Notes: generated by a model from the sequence alone, not told the origin. A DNA stretch of 64,000 bases from Desulfuromonadaceae bacterium (GCA_028683855.1 JAQUHA010000012.1:42054-106053), one strand, 5' to 3'; counted from the first letter of the stretch, positions 28,671-37,991 are shown. Numbers and translations: made by a program.

Positions 28671-29554
28671 CCCAATATTTTGTTTAACGCATGACGCCAT
28701 GCTTCAAGGTCATACCAACCACATCCATAGCAACCCTTTTCGGCTGTTTTGCCTCTACTAGGTATGTCTTGGGACCAGCTTGAGTCACCCGTATAATAGA
28801 ACTTGACTCCGAATGGATAGCCTCGCTCACCTGATTGAAAGCATCTTCTACAGACTTCCCTTTTTTGTTGATTACGCTGATTTGTCAACAACTGAAATTC
28901 CTTAGTGATGTCGGCATCAGTAAGAAGTTCCAAAGATTCACGTCTGGTATTTTCATCCCATCTTATTTCAGGAAACTTATGATCTGGCAGTAAGCTATGT
29001 GGAGGAGTTGTTTTGCCTTCGTAGGCATCATAGCTTCTTAACGTACTAATCATTCTAGCTCTTAACTGAGGAGACCATGTTTCATACCCAGAAACGCCAC
29101 CCCGTGCTAGTGGTAGCAGTAACAAGTGGGTTTTATTAGTATTGCAATTTGAACAATATTTAGCTGGATACGTTGCAACAGTGTAACCACACTCTTTAAG
29201 GTCTTGCACCCTTCTCGCAAAATTTGGATTTTGTGGAAGTTTACAACCTTGACAAGTCCATTCAAAGGTAAGTAATGGCATGAATATACTGGCAGTTGTT
29301 TCAGCGTTTCTACTTTCCCAGTACTCTTTTTGTTCTAATCGCCATTTTTCCCAGTTGTCTGGATGACACTGTTCATATACTTTTTCAATGTATTCTGTAA
29401 CTTCCTGATCATCACTAAGATCAATGCCTGTTCTTCTGTACTCAATAGGTACAGAGGTTTCCCACCTAAGACTGGCATAATTGAAAGTTACATCCACATA
29501 CCTTTCAGAAGCTTTCGAATGATTTCTGCGTGAAATTATAGTGAATTTAGACAT
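28667..29554 (-). CDS. Putative HNH-type type II restriction endonuclease
   Basis: 295 residues from the ATG at 29554, which overlaps the end of the controller gene by 8 nt. A ββα-metal (HNH) nuclease core is suggested by DHKFPEIRW (residues 191-199, candidate catalytic His192) and EFQLLTNQRNQQKREVC (219-235, the N..N..K part). Four CxxC pairs (101/104, 134/137, 235/238, 275/278) look like two zinc sites. Identification as the restriction enzyme rests on these motifs and on position between a controller gene and a C5 methyltransferase. I cannot name the specificity. Confidence 0.75.
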   Translation of the reverse strand: MSKFTIISRRNHSKASERYVDVTFNYASLRWETSVPIEYRRTGIDLSDDQEVTEYIEKVYEQCHPDNWEKWRLEQKEYWESRNAETTASIFMPLLTFEWTCQGCKLPQNPNFARRVQDLKECGYTVATYPAKYCSNCNTNKTHLLLLPLARGGVSGYETWSPQLRARMISTLRSYDAYEGKTTPPHSLLPDHKFPEIRWDENTRRESLELLTDADITKEFQLLTNQRNQQKREVCRRCFQSGERGYPFGVKFYYTGDSSWSQDIPSRGKTAEKGCYGCGWYDLEAWRHALNKILG

Positions 29555-29798
29555 TTGAAATACTAATCTCATACTCAATTGAATCAAGTAGTGAGCTAAT
29601 AGTGGTGTCTAATGCGGCCGAAACCGACATCAACGATGTTATGGTGGGATTCCTAACGCCTCTCTCAACACCAGAAATATACGTTCGATCAAGTCCAGCC
29701 CTGAAGGCTAATTCTTCTTGGGAAAGACCTAAAATATTTCTGCGATTTTTTATTAGTTGGCCTAGAATTTTCTTTGTAACAAGTTTTTTTGTTTGCAT
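29547..29798 (-). CDS. Controller (C) protein of the R-M system, XRE family
   Basis: 83 residues. The helix-turn-helix is complete: LGLSQEELAFRAGLDRTYIS followed by GVERGVRNPTI, as in C proteins of the PvuII/Esp1396I/AhdI type. Such dimers activate their own gene and the endonuclease gene, delaying nuclease expression until DNA is methylated. ATG at 29798 is chosen; TTG at 29807 is the alternative. The stop codon overlaps the endonuclease start. A C-box operator sits just upstream at 29816-29850. Confidence 0.85.
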   Translation of the reverse strand: MQTKKLVTKKILGQLIKNRRNILGLSQEELAFRAGLDRTYISGVERGVRNPTITSLMSVSAALDTTISSLLDSIEYEISISNV

Positions 29799-29815
29799 CT
29801 GTATCAACTATCAAA

Positions 29816-29850
29816 ATGAAACCAATGAGTCTACGGACTATGAGTCTCAT
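29816..29850 (-). promoter_or_regulatory. C-box operator (OL/OR) of the controller gene
   Basis: Read on the minus strand the 35 bases have the layout ATGA-GACTCATAGTC-CGTA-GACTCATTGGT-TTCAT. The left box GACTCATAGTC (29836-29846) is an 11-bp GACTNNNAGTC palindrome, the known C-box form. The right box is imperfect. This matches the two-site design in which a strong left site activates and a weak right site represses. It ends 17 nt before the controller ATG. Confidence 0.8.
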
Positions 29851-29934
29851 ATGGCTTTTAAATTGGCAGTTATATCCACGAAAAACAATTCTGATACCGC
29901 ATATTTGCCACATATTCATATAAATACAATTAAA

Positions 29935-29954
29935 GGGGTAGGACCCTAACCCCC
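29935..29954 (-). terminator. Weak terminator-like hairpin after tRNA-Ala
   Basis: GGGGTTAGG pairs with CCTACCCC (one bulge) on the minus strand, followed by TTTAATT. It lies 10 nt beyond the tRNA-Ala 3' end and would isolate the tRNA transcript from the controller gene promoter. Confidence 0.45.
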
Positions 29955-29963
29955 TATATTTAT

Positions 29964-30039
29964 TGGTGGAGATGAAGGGATTCGGACCCTCGACCCCTGC
30001 CTTGCGAAGGCAGTGCTCTCCCAACTGAGCTACATCCCC
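29964..30039 (-). tRNA. tRNA-Ala (anticodon CGC)
   Basis: 76 nt with encoded CCA. Acceptor stem GGGGATG / CATCTCC has one C-A-type mismatch position near the middle. The D-arm is GCTCAGTTGGGAGAGC, the anticodon stem CTGCC / GGCAG with loop TTCGCAA (anticodon CGC), and the T-arm GGGTCCGAATCCC. It reads GCG codons. It lies just after the sensor kinase gene on the same strand. Confidence 0.95.
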
Positions 30040-30048
30040 GTTATATAA

Positions 30049-33000
30049 TCATTTGCCGTCAATAACCTCGCGGACTTTAGTGGCTAGTTCTGGTATCGAG
30101 AAAGGCTTCTGGATAAAATTTACACCATCTTCAAGCACACCGTGCTGAGAAATTGCATCAGCTGTGTATCCCGACATAAAGAGACATTTGAGCTGAGGGG
30201 AGAGAGACTGAAGGTTACGAGCCAGCTCTTTACCATTAATTTCAGGCATGATCACGTCTGTAATGAGCAGATTGATCTCCCCCGCGTTTTCTTTCGCCAG
30301 GCGAATGGCTTCTCTTGGATTGTTGGCAGACAGGACAGAATACCCCTGTTTGCTGAGAAGCAACGTAGCCATATTCAGAATTGCCAATTCATCCTCCACC
30401 AACAGGATGGTTTCCGTACCGACCGGAACCGGCACCGGAATGCTGTCTGTCTTTTTGTGTACGGAATTACCCGTATACCGTGGGATGTAGATGGTGAATG
30501 TCGTACCTATCCCAGGCTCACTGTAGACGTTGATAAAGCCATTATTCTGTTTAACAATGCCAAATACAGTCGCAAGTCCCAGTCCGGTGCCTTTACCCGT
30601 CTCCTTGGTCGTGAAGAATGGCTCGAATATGCAGGCAAGAGTCTCTTTTTGCATACCGCATCCATTGTCGCTGACAACAAGGCGTACATAGTCACCAGGC
30701 AAAGCATCTGCGTGAAGGAGGCAGTATTCGTTGTCAATTACGCTGTTTCCAGTCTCGATGGTTATCTGACCATCACCGGCAATTGAGTCACGGGCGTTTA
30801 CGCACAAATTAGCGAGTATCTGGTCAACCTGGGATGGATCAAACTTTAGCAGCCAGAGGTCAGCTGCAGGTTGCCATTTGAGATTGATATCCTCACCGAT
30901 AAGGCGGTTAAGCATCTTAAGCATACCGGTTACGATCTCATTCAGGTCGAGAACCTTTGGTGAGATAGTCTGCTTACGGGCAAAAGCGAGCAGTTGCCTC
31001 GTCAGATCAGCCGATTGTTCCGCCGCCTTACGAATTTCCTCCAGAAAGTTCTTTAACTCTGACGGATTATCCTCAATAGAAGCCATGTATGTGCAACCGA
31101 GAATGACACTCAGTTTATTGTTAAAGTCGTGAGCCACACCACCGGCAAGATTCCCTACTGATTCCATCTTCTGAGCCTGATACAGCTGCGACTGTAGATT
31201 GATTTTGTCAATCTCGGCATTTTTCAGCTCTGTCACATCAACAGCAACACCTGTTGTGCCGATAATATTGTCTTCATGGTCTGTCAGTGGCGATTTGAAA
31301 GTCAGATAACTGAGAGATTCATCTTTGCCAGGCTCCTCAATTCGTTTCTTTAAGCGCGTCTGCATAACCTCTTGATCATCTTTTATATAACGCACGGCCA
31401 GCTCATTCGGCCAGAGATCGAGATCAGTCTTTCCTATAACGTCATTCAGCTCCATCCCGCAACTTCTTATGAACTGCTCGTTTACCATTTCATATCGACC
31501 GGCGCAGTCCTTCAGCCATGCCATCATCGGCAGATTATCAAGGATGCTGCGTTGCTGTAATGACATTTTTATACTTGCAGCTTCTGACTGTCGCCTCTCA
31601 GTGATATTGCGGGCTATAGCACAGAGGTATTCCAAGTCATTGAATTGAAAATAAGTAACTGTAATCTCGACAGGGATCTCCTTCCCGTCTTTGGTTCTGT
31701 GTATCGTTTCAACACGGTATTCACCTTCGGTTTTTACTTTTGCCCACTGCTGAAACCAACTCTCGAAAGGGGGAGTGGAATGAATATCTGCGACTGACAT
31801 CGTCAGCAGTTCGTCCTTCGTATAACCGAGCATTGTTGAGGCTGTGCTGTTAACTTCCCAGAATTTTCCTTCTGATGTAATCCAGTAAACAGCATCTTTT
31901 ATATTTTCAATGGTGAAATCTTTAAGTTCCAGTTCTTTGAGGTGGTTCATCGCCTCAAGTTCCTGTGCAGACCTGGTTGCAACGATGTTAAGAATCGCCT
32001 CGACAAGGTGTTCGTTACATAGAGGTTTCCTTGTGATAATGCCTATTAAACCCATAGAATTGCCGCTGGAATCCCAAAGAGGTGTTGCGGCATAACCTTC
32101 GGCTTCGACATCAGCCAGAAACGTGTCGTTCGGAAACAGTCCTACAATGTTGCTTGGGTATATGCAGAGTTTCCCGTCAATGATATTTTCGCAGGGTGTC
32201 CCCCGCAGGTCATACTCAATGTCCGGCACCTCACTCCCCAGGGAATACAACCCAATAGTCCTGACTCTCTTTCTCCCCGGGAGCAACCGGCTTATAAAAG
32301 CGTAATCAGCCTCTATTGTTTTTGCGAGGTGGCACGTGATGTTTGAAAGCAGTTTTAAACCACGCTCAGACGCACCGCTTTCATTGACCATGAGCAAGGT
32401 ATCTTCAATGATTTTACGCTCATTCAATTGAGCCTTGAGTTCGGAAGTTTTACGCCGTACCTGAAGCCTCAGAATGGCAATGAAGGCAACTGCCACAGAT
32501 AAGAACAGAACAAAAGCAATAGCTGCACTGCGAACCCAGGACGGTATTATACGGATAGTAGAGGCTGTACCGTGTGACCAGCGTTGGCGGGCTTTATGGT
32601 ACGGCGAATCTTCCCTTTTACGCCATTCATTCAGGTATCTGTCAAGCGTACCCAGGATATCCCGGTTTTTACCCTCTGCAACTGTGAAAAAAATATCAAA
32701 AGGGTTAAAAATGACGCTAGAAGACTTCACGTTGTACTCATGCTGTTTTGAAGCACCAACAGTGTTATTAACTACTCCTCCGTCCACCTGTTTTGAGGAA
32801 ACAGCTTTTAGCACATCATCAAAATTATCGTATTCCACTACCTGACAGGGGATTTCAAATTTATCAACGAGGTTTCGGAAGTTGGCAGCATTAAAGTCTT
32901 TCTTCATTACTGCGATTTTCTTCCCTTTTACCGCTTGAATGCTCTCTATTGTCGAATCACGCGGGACATACAACTCCGCCCAGACTGTTAGAAGAGGTGT

Positions 33001-33324
33001 TACTCCGTAATCCATGAATTTGTCGCGCTCAGGGTTGTAGGCAACATTAGTTAGAACATCAACTTCATTAGCTTTTATTCTGGCAAGGCCGTCTGACCAA
33101 CTCCCATATACATATTCGACGTCCCAACCTTCCCTTTTGGCGATCTCGTTAAGAAAATCAACGTAAAAACCCTGAATCGTCCCATCTTTTGCCTGGAAAA
33201 CAGTCGGATAAAAGTTGAAGGCGGCAATACGAACCTTCCTTAACTTGTCGGGGGAGGCGAATGCCTCTAAAGCAGTCGTTAGAAACGCGAGTGACACTAT
33301 GATTAATACGAAAAAGCGTTTCAT
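30049..33324 (-). CDS. Hybrid sensor histidine kinase with periplasmic solute-binding domain
   Basis: 1091 residues from the ATG at 33324. A signal peptide (MKRFFVLIIVSLAFLTTALE) leads into a periplasmic SBP_bac_3-like domain (about 30-255). A membrane segment follows near residue 270-295, then a GAF domain (about 320-475). Two PAS domains come next, recognisable by VNSTASTMLGYTKDELL and VNEQFIRSCGMELNDVIGKT. The kinase core has GGVAHDFNNKLSVILG, NARDSI, DNGCGM and GTGLGLATVFGIV. The C-terminal receiver has ILLVEDELAIL and the phosphoacceptor LLITDVIMPEINGKE. It probably senses an external small molecule such as an amino acid. No cognate regulator is adjacent. Confidence 0.9.
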   Translation of the reverse strand: MKRFFVLIIVSLAFLTTALEAFASPDKLRKVRIAAFNFYPTVFQAKDGTIQGFYVDFLNEIAKREGWDVEYVYGSWSDGLARIKANEVDVLTNVAYNPERDKFMDYGVTPLLTVWAELYVPRDSTIESIQAVKGKKIAVMKKDFNAANFRNLVDKFEIPCQVVEYDNFDDVLKAVSSKQVDGGVVNNTVGASKQHEYNVKSSSVIFNPFDIFFTVAEGKNRDILGTLDRYLNEWRKREDSPYHKARQRWSHGTASTIRIIPSWVRSAAIAFVLFLSVAVAFIAILRLQVRRKTSELKAQLNERKIIEDTLLMVNESGASERGLKLLSNITCHLAKTIEADYAFISRLLPGRKRVRTIGLYSLGSEVPDIEYDLRGTPCENIIDGKLCIYPSNIVGLFPNDTFLADVEAEGYAATPLWDSSGNSMGLIGIITRKPLCNEHLVEAILNIVATRSAQELEAMNHLKELELKDFTIENIKDAVYWITSEGKFWEVNSTASTMLGYTKDELLTMSVADIHSTPPFESWFQQWAKVKTEGEYRVETIHRTKDGKEIPVEITVTYFQFNDLEYLCAIARNITERRQSEAASIKMSLQQRSILDNLPMMAWLKDCAGRYEMVNEQFIRSCGMELNDVIGKTDLDLWPNELAVRYIKDDQEVMQTRLKKRIEEPGKDESLSYLTFKSPLTDHEDNIIGTTGVAVDVTELKNAEIDKINLQSQLYQAQKMESVGNLAGGVAHDFNNKLSVILGCTYMASIEDNPSELKNFLEEIRKAAEQSADLTRQLLAFARKQTISPKVLDLNEIVTGMLKMLNRLIGEDINLKWQPAADLWLLKFDPSQVDQILANLCVNARDSIAGDGQITIETGNSVIDNEYCLLHADALPGDYVRLVVSDNGCGMQKETLACIFEPFFTTKETGKGTGLGLATVFGIVKQNNGFINVYSEPGIGTTFTIYIPRYTGNSVHKKTDSIPVPVPVGTETILLVEDELAILNMATLLLSKQGYSVLSANNPREAIRLAKENAGEINLLITDVIMPEINGKELARNLQSLSPQLKCLFMSGYTADAISQHGVLEDGVNFIQKPFSIPELATKVREVIDGK

Positions 33325-33617
33325 AGAGAGGAGTGCCTCAGGAAGTTTAGTCTTTACATCGTAGAATATTGTTCTACAGAATTCAATACCACAAAACAAT
33401 CGGTAAATTAATTATTAAAGTAATGCTCTGTCCATCATGCAGACCACCTCCGGTCACATTCATTACGTTTTTTTCTACCGTTAATCAATCTGATTATCAC
33501 CATAGCATCTGGATGAATGAAACAGTTGGCGGAGCTCCGGTATTTCTTGCACGGAAACAGCTTCTAATGTAGACTTTTTCAAGCTTCTCTCTTGCCGGAT
33601 CTGAATTTATCGTTACA
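33325..33617. other. Divergent intergenic region
   Basis: About 290 A+T-rich bases between the leftward sensor kinase and the rightward YqaA-like gene; promoters for both are expected. I see no gene, strong hairpin or known RNA. Confidence 0.4.
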
Positions 33618-34160
33618 ATGCACCTGCCGACAAACAAAAAACAGTCAGCAGCTGCCAGGGAGCATTGTACAGACTTGAATCATTACGACAATCAACTTCT
33701 GACATACGCTCTTCTGCTTCATGACTGGCTTAATCAACCCGGCTATGTTTCGCTGTTTTTTATGAGCCTTATAGCCTCAACTCTATTGCCTCTTGGATCG
33801 GAATGGCTTTTAATAACCATGCTATTAGCCGGTTATGATCCGATATCAACCGTAGCCATCGCTACGACGGGGAATTACCTTGGAGCCGTTATTACATATC
33901 TTATCGGGGTATGGGGGGGGAGCTGGTTAATAGAGACCGTTCTGCGCGTCTCTCCAGAACAGCAGGAGCGTGCGAAAAGTTATTACAGACGCTTTGGAGT
34001 CTACTCTCTGCTGTTTTCGTGGCTCCCTGTAGTTGGTGATCCACTCTGTCTTGCCGGTGGACTGCTAAGGGTAAATTTTGGACTGTTTTCACTGCTGGTC
34101 GGATTTGGAAAGTTTGCCCGTTATGCCGCTACGGCAATAATTACCTTATCAGCCGTGTAA
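33618..34160 (+). CDS. YqaA-like (SNARE-associated/DedA-type) inner-membrane protein
   Basis: 180 residues with about four hydrophobic segments. It has the core pattern TLLPLGSEWLLITMLLAGYD, GNYLGAVITYLIGVWGG and RFGVYSLLFSWLPVVGDPLC, as in YqaA proteins of the DedA/VTT superfamily. Length is near that of YqaA. The first 30 residues are polar and the ATG lacks a clear ribosome site, so the true start could be internal. It ends 18 nt before the diguanylate cyclase gene, suggesting co-transcription. Confidence 0.8.
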   Translation: MHLPTNKKQSAAAREHCTDLNHYDNQLLTYALLLHDWLNQPGYVSLFFMSLIASTLLPLGSEWLLITMLLAGYDPISTVAIATTGNYLGAVITYLIGVWGGSWLIETVLRVSPEQQERAKSYYRRFGVYSLLFSWLPVVGDPLCLAGGLLRVNFGLFSLLVGFGKFARYAATAIITLSAV

Positions 34161-34178
34161 CAGATGGAGGTGAAATAT

Positions 34179-35267
34179 ATGGAAGAAGTTGAAGTAGAAA
34201 TAAATCAGAGTTTTCAGCAGCGTTATAAGGGGTATGACAGAATAATGGGGAACATCTCATGGCTTCTGATTGCTCTTGTAACTCTTGACATGAAGCTTTC
34301 GCCGACTGACGGCTCAAGCATGGCTTTTATCGCCGTGTTCTGTATCATTCTTTTCATATACAATCTGAATGCCCGTTACGGAATACTCTCTGCCAGATAC
34401 GGCGCTCTGAAGATTTTTGTCGACCTGATGGTATTTCTGGCATTTATAGTTGCTGTATGCTGGTATACCGGCAAGATTACAAGCCCTTTCATGTCCCTTA
34501 TTTATCTGGTTCTTATGTCTGCTGCTCTCACACAGGGGAGGCGCGTTACCTATTTTATGGCAGCCCTTGCCATCTCTTCATACATCCTGCTCGCATCTGC
34601 GGACTTTCGGGGAATCAACTACTACCTGACTCACATTATTGAAATTTTCCCGTTTATGCTTATTGCACACCTGGGGGCGATGCTGGCGGGAGAGAGCGAG
34701 ACAGCGCGTTGTGAAGTGGAGCGGCTTTCCCAGACAGACGATGTTACCGGCATAAATAATATGCGTAACTTCTTCTTGCTTGCTGATATTCAGGAAAAAC
34801 TCTCCAAACGGTATGACCGCCCGTTTACACTCTGTATGATTGATGCTGACAATCTTAAAAAAATTAATGACAAGCATGGGCATTTTGCCGGCACCAAGCT
34901 GATCCAGGAAGTCGCCGCAATGATTACATCCAATGTGCGTAGCACAGATATCTGCGCCCGCTACGGCGGAGACGAGTTTGTAATTATGTTTAGCGAGGCT
35001 GATAAACAGGATATTACAACAGCTGTTGAGAGGATTGTAGCCGGGATGGCTGCGACCCCTTTTGATTTTGACGGCACAAGCATTACGACAACCCTTTCTG
35101 CCGGAATCGCAAGCTATCCGGCGGATGGAGGCGATCTGCGGACAGTAATGGCACAGGCGGATGAGGCTATGTATGTCAGCAAACGCAGCGGAAAGAACCG
35201 TCTGACTGTTTTCAGTGAGAATATGTACGGAGAATCATTCGGCAAACATGAAGAGCCGCAGCGCTGA
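34179..35267 (+). CDS. Membrane-anchored diguanylate cyclase (GGDEF)
   Basis: 362 residues from the ATG at 34179, with GGAGG six bases upstream. An N-terminal region of five or six hydrophobic segments (residues about 25-175) is followed by a GGDEF domain. This domain has DDVTGINNMRNFF, MIDADNLKKINDKHGH, the active-site RYGGDEFVIMF, and SAGIASYPADGG near the end. The intact GGDEF suggests c-di-GMP synthesis. I see no RxxD inhibitory site just before the active motif (the region reads STDICARYGGDEF). Confidence 0.9.
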   Translation: MEEVEVEINQSFQQRYKGYDRIMGNISWLLIALVTLDMKLSPTDGSSMAFIAVFCIILFIYNLNARYGILSARYGALKIFVDLMVFLAFIVAVCWYTGKITSPFMSLIYLVLMSAALTQGRRVTYFMAALAISSYILLASADFRGINYYLTHIIEIFPFMLIAHLGAMLAGESETARCEVERLSQTDDVTGINNMRNFFLLADIQEKLSKRYDRPFTLCMIDADNLKKINDKHGHFAGTKLIQEVAAMITSNVRSTDICARYGGDEFVIMFSEADKQDITTAVERIVAGMAATPFDFDGTSITTTLSAGIASYPADGGDLRTVMAQADEAMYVSKRSGKNRLTVFSENMYGESFGKHEEPQR

Positions 35268-35319
35268 TTAAGGGTTTAAGTTAGGCGGACTCATTTAAGC
35301 TTCGCCGGGAGGGTCTGTA

Positions 35320-36201
35320 GTGAATATATTTGTTGCAGGTGGAACCGGTTTTGTTGGAGAGCACCTCATAAGACAGCTGAAGTTTGATGGTCATAAACCG
35401 AAGCTGCTTGTCCATCACCGAAGCACGACTTTTAAGGATGTTGACCAGATGTCATGCGACATCTCGGACATCGAGAGGCTCTCTCAGGGGATGGCAGAGT
35501 GTGATGCGGTCATAAATCTGATCGGAATTATAAGAGAGTTCCCGTCAAGAGGAGTCACCTTCGAGAAGCTTCATACAGCTGCCACGGCGGCTCTGTTAGA
35601 GGCAGCCGCAAAAAGCGGTGTACGCCGTTATCTTCAGATGTCAGCCCTTGGAAGCAGAGCAGATGCGGTGTCAGGTTATCACAAGAGCAAATGGCAGGCG
35701 GAGGAACTGGTACGCTCCAGCGCCCTCTACTGGACTGTTTTCCGCCCCTCCCTTATTTTCGGGCCTCGTGATGCTTTCATAAATATGCTGGCGGATCAGT
35801 TGAGGCTTGCCCCTGTAATGCCCGTTATCGGGAGCGGCAGTTACCGTCTGCAGCCTGTTCATGCCGATGATGTCGCGCGCTGTTTTTCACTTGCGCTTGA
35901 TATGCCGGAAACATTCGGGAAGAGTTATGAGATCTGCGGCAGAGACCGTATCAGTTATGAAGCGCTGATCGACATGATTTCAGAATCAATGGGGCGTAGC
36001 GTGCCGTTTAAACCGCACCTTCCGCTTGGTTTAATGAAACTTATAATACCTGTTATGCAGAAGTTCTCCCAGTTTCCGATAACTATGGATCAGCTGCAGA
36101 TGCTGTTGGAGGAAAATATCGGAGGCACTGAATGGCAGGAGGTATTCGGCTTTCAGGCGCGGGCGTTGAGAGAAGGAATAAGAGAGTACCTGTCAGTATA
36201 G
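35320..36201 (+). CDS. NAD(P)-binding protein of the complex I NDUFA9-like family
   Basis: 293 residues starting with GTG. The dinucleotide fold begins IFVAGGTGFVGEHLIRQL, followed by CDAVINLIGIIREFPSRGVT and RYLQMSALGSR. YHKSKWQAEELVRSS carries the YxxxK pair, and VFRPSLIFGPRDAFINMLA is typical of atypical SDR-a5/NDUFA9-like proteins. Role in bacteria is unclear. No complex I genes are nearby. Confidence 0.87.
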   Translation: MNIFVAGGTGFVGEHLIRQLKFDGHKPKLLVHHRSTTFKDVDQMSCDISDIERLSQGMAECDAVINLIGIIREFPSRGVTFEKLHTAATAALLEAAAKSGVRRYLQMSALGSRADAVSGYHKSKWQAEELVRSSALYWTVFRPSLIFGPRDAFINMLADQLRLAPVMPVIGSGSYRLQPVHADDVARCFSLALDMPETFGKSYEICGRDRISYEALIDMISESMGRSVPFKPHLPLGLMKLIIPVMQKFSQFPITMDQLQMLLEENIGGTEWQEVFGFQARALREGIREYLSV

Positions 36202-36236
36202 ATGAAAAAGTATTTTTTCAAGCAGGGGGTGTAGTT

Positions 36237-36689
36237 GTGAACAGCAAATTATTGAGAATCAAGGCGGCAGCATTATCACTCGCCCTCTCCGTATCAATAG
36301 CACAAGCTGACAACAGACAGCCTGACGACATATTAAACGCCTCTACCACTCAACTGGAAGAGCTGGTTTCAAAGAGTGCGCCTTACGAACCGGTTAAGGG
36401 TTATGCATCCTATTACGCAAGACGTTTTGAGGGGCGACGCACGACATCCGGTCAGCGTTACAATCCAGACAAGATGACCGCAGCCCATGAGAGCCTTCCG
36501 ATAGGGACGATTGTAAGGGTGGTCAACCTGGGGAGCAGGCAGGAGGTTTGTGTCACCGTTAACGACCGTTGCGCCTCCAAAGGGTTTCATTTCATAGATC
36601 TATCCCGCGCGGCAGCAAAAAAGATAGGGCTGTGGGGGAAAGGGAAAATAAAAGTAGAAATAATCCCGCTCCTTGAAGATAAATCCTAA
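36237..36689 (+). CDS. rlpA: Septal ring lytic transglycosylase RlpA family protein
   Basis: 150 residues from the GTG at 36237 (AGGGGG upstream). A cleavable signal peptide ends near SIAQA. There is no lipobox cysteine, unlike E. coli RlpA. The double-psi beta-barrel shows ASYYARRFEGRRTTSGQRYN, MTAAHESLPIGTIVRVVNL and VTVNDRCASKGFHFIDLSRA. E91/D-type catalytic residues fit NDR. No C-terminal SPOR domain is present, so localisation to the septum by SPOR binding is not expected. It probably cleaves naked glycan strands in the periplasm. Confidence 0.85.
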   Translation: MNSKLLRIKAAALSLALSVSIAQADNRQPDDILNASTTQLEELVSKSAPYEPVKGYASYYARRFEGRRTTSGQRYNPDKMTAAHESLPIGTIVRVVNLGSRQEVCVTVNDRCASKGFHFIDLSRAAAKKIGLWGKGKIKVEIIPLLEDKS

Positions 36690-36703
36690 AAACCTTCCAG
36701 CAG

Positions 36704-37945
36704 TTAACTCTTCTGGCTGTACAGAGACTGAACCCGCTCTACCACAGGCGGGTGTGAATAGTAGAAGTCCGCATAAAATGGGTGCGGAAAGAGATTTGAG
36801 AGATTCTCGGCAGACATTTTTATAAGAGCTGATGCGAGATCTTCCGGTTTTCCCGTCAGTTCAGAGGCAAAACTGTCAGCTTCGCGTTCATGGCAGCGAG
36901 AGCGCCAGGCAGAAAAAGGACTCAGTGGAAACATCACAAGCGAAGCCACAAAACCAAGCAGAACCATCTTTGCCGGGAGAGATATCTCTGCAGGCAGATT
37001 GAGCAACCCCGGAAGCCCCTGCCACTCCAGCATTTTGAAACTCAGCCACGAGCCAGCCAGAGCCATCACCTCTGCCCAGACCAGACGCTTCCAGATATGC
37101 CCTTTTTTCCAATGCCCTATTTCGTGAGCAAGTACAGCGACAATTTCAGCATTGCTCATCTGTTTTATAAGGGTGTCATACAGTACGATCCGCTTTACCC
37201 TGCCGATTCCGGTGAAGTAGGCATTTGAGTGATTACTCCGTTTGGACGCATCCATCTGAAGGACTTTACCAACTTTTAAGCCGGCTTTCTCCATCATTGT
37301 TTGAATATCACCCTGCAGCTCCGAATCAGCTACCGGCTCATAGCTGTTAAAGAGCGGTTCAATAATATACGGTGAGATAAACATCATAAACAGGCTGAAA
37401 ATCCCCATAAAACCCCACACCCATATCCACCAATGTTCAGGACTCCACCCTATAAGCGAGAATATTACTCCAACAAGAAGAGTCAGCAGAACAGCAGTTA
37501 TTGCCTGTGATTTCAGAAAGTCTATCGACCATATTCGCGCGGTCGTAGTATTGAAACCATAACGCGCCTCGATCTTGAAAGTACCATAAAGATCGAACGG
37601 AATTCCGAGCAGCGTCGAACCCCAGGTCATAACGAGGAAAAAGAGTATGGCTGAAATTACAGATGACGAGCTGAAAGAGCCGATCCAGCTGTCGTATACG
37701 CCTATCACTCCGCAAAAGAGGAAAAGCACCAGTATCACGTTGTCAAACAGTGAGCTCCACAATCCAAGACGGCTTGAATCGAATGTATAGGCAGAACTCC
37801 GCTTCAGTTTCTCTTCGTCAACAACCTGTTCAAAGCCTTCAGGCACAACATTGCCGTATTTTTTGAGATGTTGCAGATTAATGTGACGCAGCCAGTAGGT
37901 AAATCCCGTGATAGCGGCAAAGAGGCAGAACAGAAGAATTTTCAT
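36704..37945 (-). CDS. M48 family zinc metalloprotease (Ste24/CAAX-type)
   Basis: 413 residues with about seven membrane segments. The zinc motif is VLAHEIGHWKKGH, and the third ligand region is RCHEREADSFASEL. The layout, with an N-terminal membrane block and the HExxH in the C-terminal half, matches Ste24-type proteases. The ATG at 37945 has AAGGA eight bases upstream; the longer frame to 37981 overlaps the elbB terminator and is unlikely. It may act in membrane protein quality control. Confidence 0.88.
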   Translation of the reverse strand: MKILLFCLFAAITGFTYWLRHINLQHLKKYGNVVPEGFEQVVDEEKLKRSSAYTFDSSRLGLWSSLFDNVILVLFLFCGVIGVYDSWIGSFSSSSVISAILFFLVMTWGSTLLGIPFDLYGTFKIEARYGFNTTTARIWSIDFLKSQAITAVLLTLLVGVIFSLIGWSPEHWWIWVWGFMGIFSLFMMFISPYIIEPLFNSYEPVADSELQGDIQTMMEKAGLKVGKVLQMDASKRSNHSNAYFTGIGRVKRIVLYDTLIKQMSNAEIVAVLAHEIGHWKKGHIWKRLVWAEVMALAGSWLSFKMLEWQGLPGLLNLPAEISLPAKMVLLGFVASLVMFPLSPFSAWRSRCHEREADSFASELTGKPEDLASALIKMSAENLSNLFPHPFYADFYYSHPPVVERVQSLYSQKS

Positions 37946-37970
37946 TGATGGAGTCCTTACAATAAACAAA

Positions 37971-37991
37971 GGGCGAAGCAACTCTTCGCCC
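37971..37991 (-). terminator. Terminator between elbB and the M48 protease gene
   Basis: Stem GGGCGAAG / CTTCGCCC with a five-base loop, followed on the minus strand by TTTGTTTATT. It lies 28 nt after the elbB stop. The protease ATG is only 25 nt further on, so the hairpin may also affect that gene. Confidence 0.75.

Noticed and set aside
26810..30039. tRNA genes as attachment sites of an integrated island
   Set aside because: No copy of either tRNA 3' end is repeated at the other side of the cassette and no integrase gene is present.
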